From Armatimonadota bacterium (GTDB lineage: Bacteria > Armatimonadota > UBA10988): a stretch of DNA of 8,506 nt. The position numbers and the translations under genes are program-made. The DNA is taken from NCBI GenBank assembly GCA_016183835.1, contig JACPDV010000304.1, positions 1-8,506 of the forward strand, given 5' to 3'. A model generated the notes under the pieces. It searched no databases. It was not told the origin of the DNA and was given only the letters and a program-made list of their open reading frames with translations. Positions 7,801 through 8,506 of this stretch are shown in pieces. Each line of letters opens with the position of its first letter. Within the stretch, counting starts at the first letter, position 1.

Positions 7801-8506
7801 GGGAAGGCGGCCGCGATGGCGGGCCTGAGCGACGGCCTGTCGAGCGCCGAGCTGCCGTAGATCAGGTCCTGCGCATGGACGTAGCGGACGAGGGTGCGGG
7901 CGACCTGGTACCACGGCCGGGCGAACCGCCCGCTCGGCGGGCTGCTGGGGTAGTCCCACGAGCCGGCCTGCGTCTCGGGGTAGATGCTGGCGAGGAGGTC
8001 GAGGAAGAGCGCCGCGCGGTCGGCGTACTTCTCGTCTGCGGTGAGGGCGTAAGCGTCGGCGAGGGTGGGGATGGCGCTGGTCCACTGCTCGGTGACCCAG
8101 GCGTTCCACGAGCCGACGAAGTAGTGGATGCGGCCGTCGGGGTTGTGCCACCCGCCGCCGCTGTCCGGGTGCGCGGCGTCGGGGAGCTGGTGGCCGTTGG
8201 CGCAAGTGACCTTGCCCGGCGTGTCCCAGTCACACCGCGCGCCGCCCCACGTGCCCCACGACGAGCCGCAGGTCGGGCAGGCCACGAAGCCGTAGGCGTA
8301 GCACGCGCCGGGGCCGGGCAGGAACGCGCGCCAGTAGGCGTCGTCGTGTTGCAGCCACGGCTCGCAGCTCGCCAGGAGAGCGGCGGCGGCTGTCTTGCCC
8401 CATGCGGTGTCGCGAGCGTTGCGGCGGACGCGCTCCACGTCGGCGGGTGTGACGTAGACGCAAGGGTGCTCGGGCCGGCCCTGCGGCTTCAGCTCGTCCT
8501 GCTTCA
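4881..8506 (-). CDS. Heparinase II/III-type polysaccharide lyase with zinc-knuckle insert and long C-terminal extension (5' end outside window)
   Basis: The frame is open to the right edge, so 1207 C-terminal residues are visible (residue 1 = codon 8504-8502); a GTG at 8438 is only an internal codon, since conserved-looking sequence (PEHPCVYVTPADVERVRRNA) runs through it. Stop TAG 4883-4881. Residues about 30-455 are an alpha/alpha-toroid-type domain. Near its start is a zinc-knuckle-like cluster (CPTC at 76-79, C91, then CANGH with C101 and H105). ENIDLN precedes LHNGHADY (H286-H289), and DGRYYETSLGYAIH supplies candidate catalytic Y340. Residues about 475-775 are the heparinase II/III beta-sandwich, with the NHGHQDDLGLDYYAKG signature (H516, H518, D520, D521) and HQTASHTLVTVN (H557). 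Such enzymes cleave uronic-acid polysaccharides (heparin-like glycans, alginate, other uronates) by beta-elimination; the substrate here cannot be told. A galactose-binding-like module (about 790-905) and a 300-residue beta-rich tail follow, making the protein longer than usual. It is probably secreted, but the signal peptide would lie outside the window. Confidence 0.9.
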   Translation of the reverse strand, partial: KQDELKPQGRPEHPCVYVTPADVERVRRNARDTAWGKTAAAALLASCEPWLQHDDAYWRAFLPGPGACYAYGFVACPTCGSSWGTWGGARCDWDTPGKVTCANGHQLPDAAHPDSGGGWHNPDGRIHYFVGSWNAWVTEQWTSAIPTLADAYALTADEKYADRAALFLDLLASIYPETQAGSWDYPSSPPSGRFARPWYQVARTLVRYVHAQDLIYGSSALDRPSLRPAIAAAFPPQPWPQQAEVRTTDRRGTSHPGMTRRENIDLNLIEDGAYYCYGHCFGGMLHNGHADYMRGSLAAGALLGIPEYIRIATDGPYSFWAMVANNCDRDGRYYETSLGYAIHARNLYLTFVEPLRNWRNVAHPQGYDLLADARFRSFYRLPATVLDCAGHEPNFGDSSPDHACYTSSARPYRREDHEFAEWLYAGTSGAVKDEYASVLRWMAQGDLGSLRQSLPAEWMLFHAEPVPPGPAGLPADLQRQVDGSWFLGQKGIALLRDGELPDQQAAFLRFGPSLNHGHQDDLGLDYYAKGWQLTYDIGYGLGSTHTQVGWAHQTASHTLVTVNEASQRGGSGGSLHRFARLPGVQIAEADSPLSYAEQKVTEYRRTIALLGHGADQVLVDLFRVAGGHQHDYLVGGQSQEVEVAGVTLGAEQPGSLAGPDPAWGERLGLDGDVVGFPNKPYWNPPPGNGYGFFYAPRRAPAAQPWTVDWHLGGAPDSHFRVHLLPEPGTEAIGAKAPGLYPRDRKAVYAIARRTGAEGLRSGFAAVMEPYARPLLIGRLDALQLRSHVAEADRVYRYGADYGGYLYFGGQQAGDSLTFRLDAPAAGEYELSLDMLRYHGYGAVRASLDGQPAGDLMNVRGETAPLQHFDLGRHTLAAGEHRLKLEAAPGQPAFAFGVQAVQLRPVAAGAPSLAVEPAPVVSLADRLPVTGPDAAEPIAVHLRRAGLDEYLLSAVGDGECTATGAHGKLSWRGGVAYAAFAGNQLVALATCGAAVSGAGFALTPAATSLTGSITAVDYEHNTVDTAAKLPAAGLEGEAVIYSRPEWSRTSAYRIERIEPLANGSRIHLGSQSLLLGQGRVMDIRDDNTVLSDIPHEFTRSVVGGTQTRFFDGKLLVTGGGASTRIRRMTFAQPMPITVEDASVLKPGDTIRYYDLGVGDGFTIPTAALVRLEDGKWRLESTVAATLRLPGAKGGEAAATGIGRSANVP

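Noticed and set aside
8436..8438. GTG at 8438 as the start of the lyase gene
   Set aside because: The frame continues without a stop to the window edge, with lyase-like sequence (HPCVYVTPADVERVRRNA) through this codon and no signal peptide after it; the true start is outside the window.

Overview
The window is GC-rich (by eye about two thirds or more G+C) and carries three long, intact coding regions for large secreted or cell-surface carbohydrate-active proteins, with almost no spare DNA. Codon use, extracellular polysaccharide-degrading proteins with little relation to model-organism families, absence of Shine-Dalgarno sites at the two visible starts, and compound palindromic repeats in every intergenic gap point to an environmental, probably uncultivated, bacterium of the Armatimonadota/Planctomycetota type. 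This placement is inference, not a phylogenetic result.

Layout: (1) 66-2222, minus strand: a 718-residue protein with a signal peptide, two N-terminal carbohydrate-binding-like modules and a clan GH-A (GH39/PslG-like) catalytic barrel. (2) 2223-2396: a divergent intergenic region mostly filled by a nested palindromic repeat (2274-2384); the repeat's right arm and edge also form a credible sigma70-type promoter whose predicted start is the A of the next ATG. (3) 2397-4724, plus strand: a 775-residue protein with N-terminal beta domains and a TIM-barrel-like region with a DGFYLDEF motif, most likely an undescribed glycoside-hydrolase-like enzyme. (4) 4725-4880: a convergent gap with a second, different palindromic repeat. 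(5) 4881 to the right edge, minus strand: a large heparinase II/III-type polysaccharide lyase whose 5' end lies outside the window. (6) 1-65: a third palindromic repeat, whose outer edge overlaps the stop codon of the first gene.

Together the three proteins look like parts of an extracellular polysaccharide-breakdown locus: a lyase for uronic-acid-containing chains, a retaining GH-A hydrolase with binding modules, and a second hydrolase-like barrel. The strands alternate, so they are three separate transcription units, not an operon. No transporter, regulator, RNA gene, CRISPR array or transposase is visible. The most unusual signals are the uncharacterised barrel protein and the three architecturally similar but sequence-distinct nested palindromes that occupy all three gaps, touching a stop codon at one place and a promoter at another.
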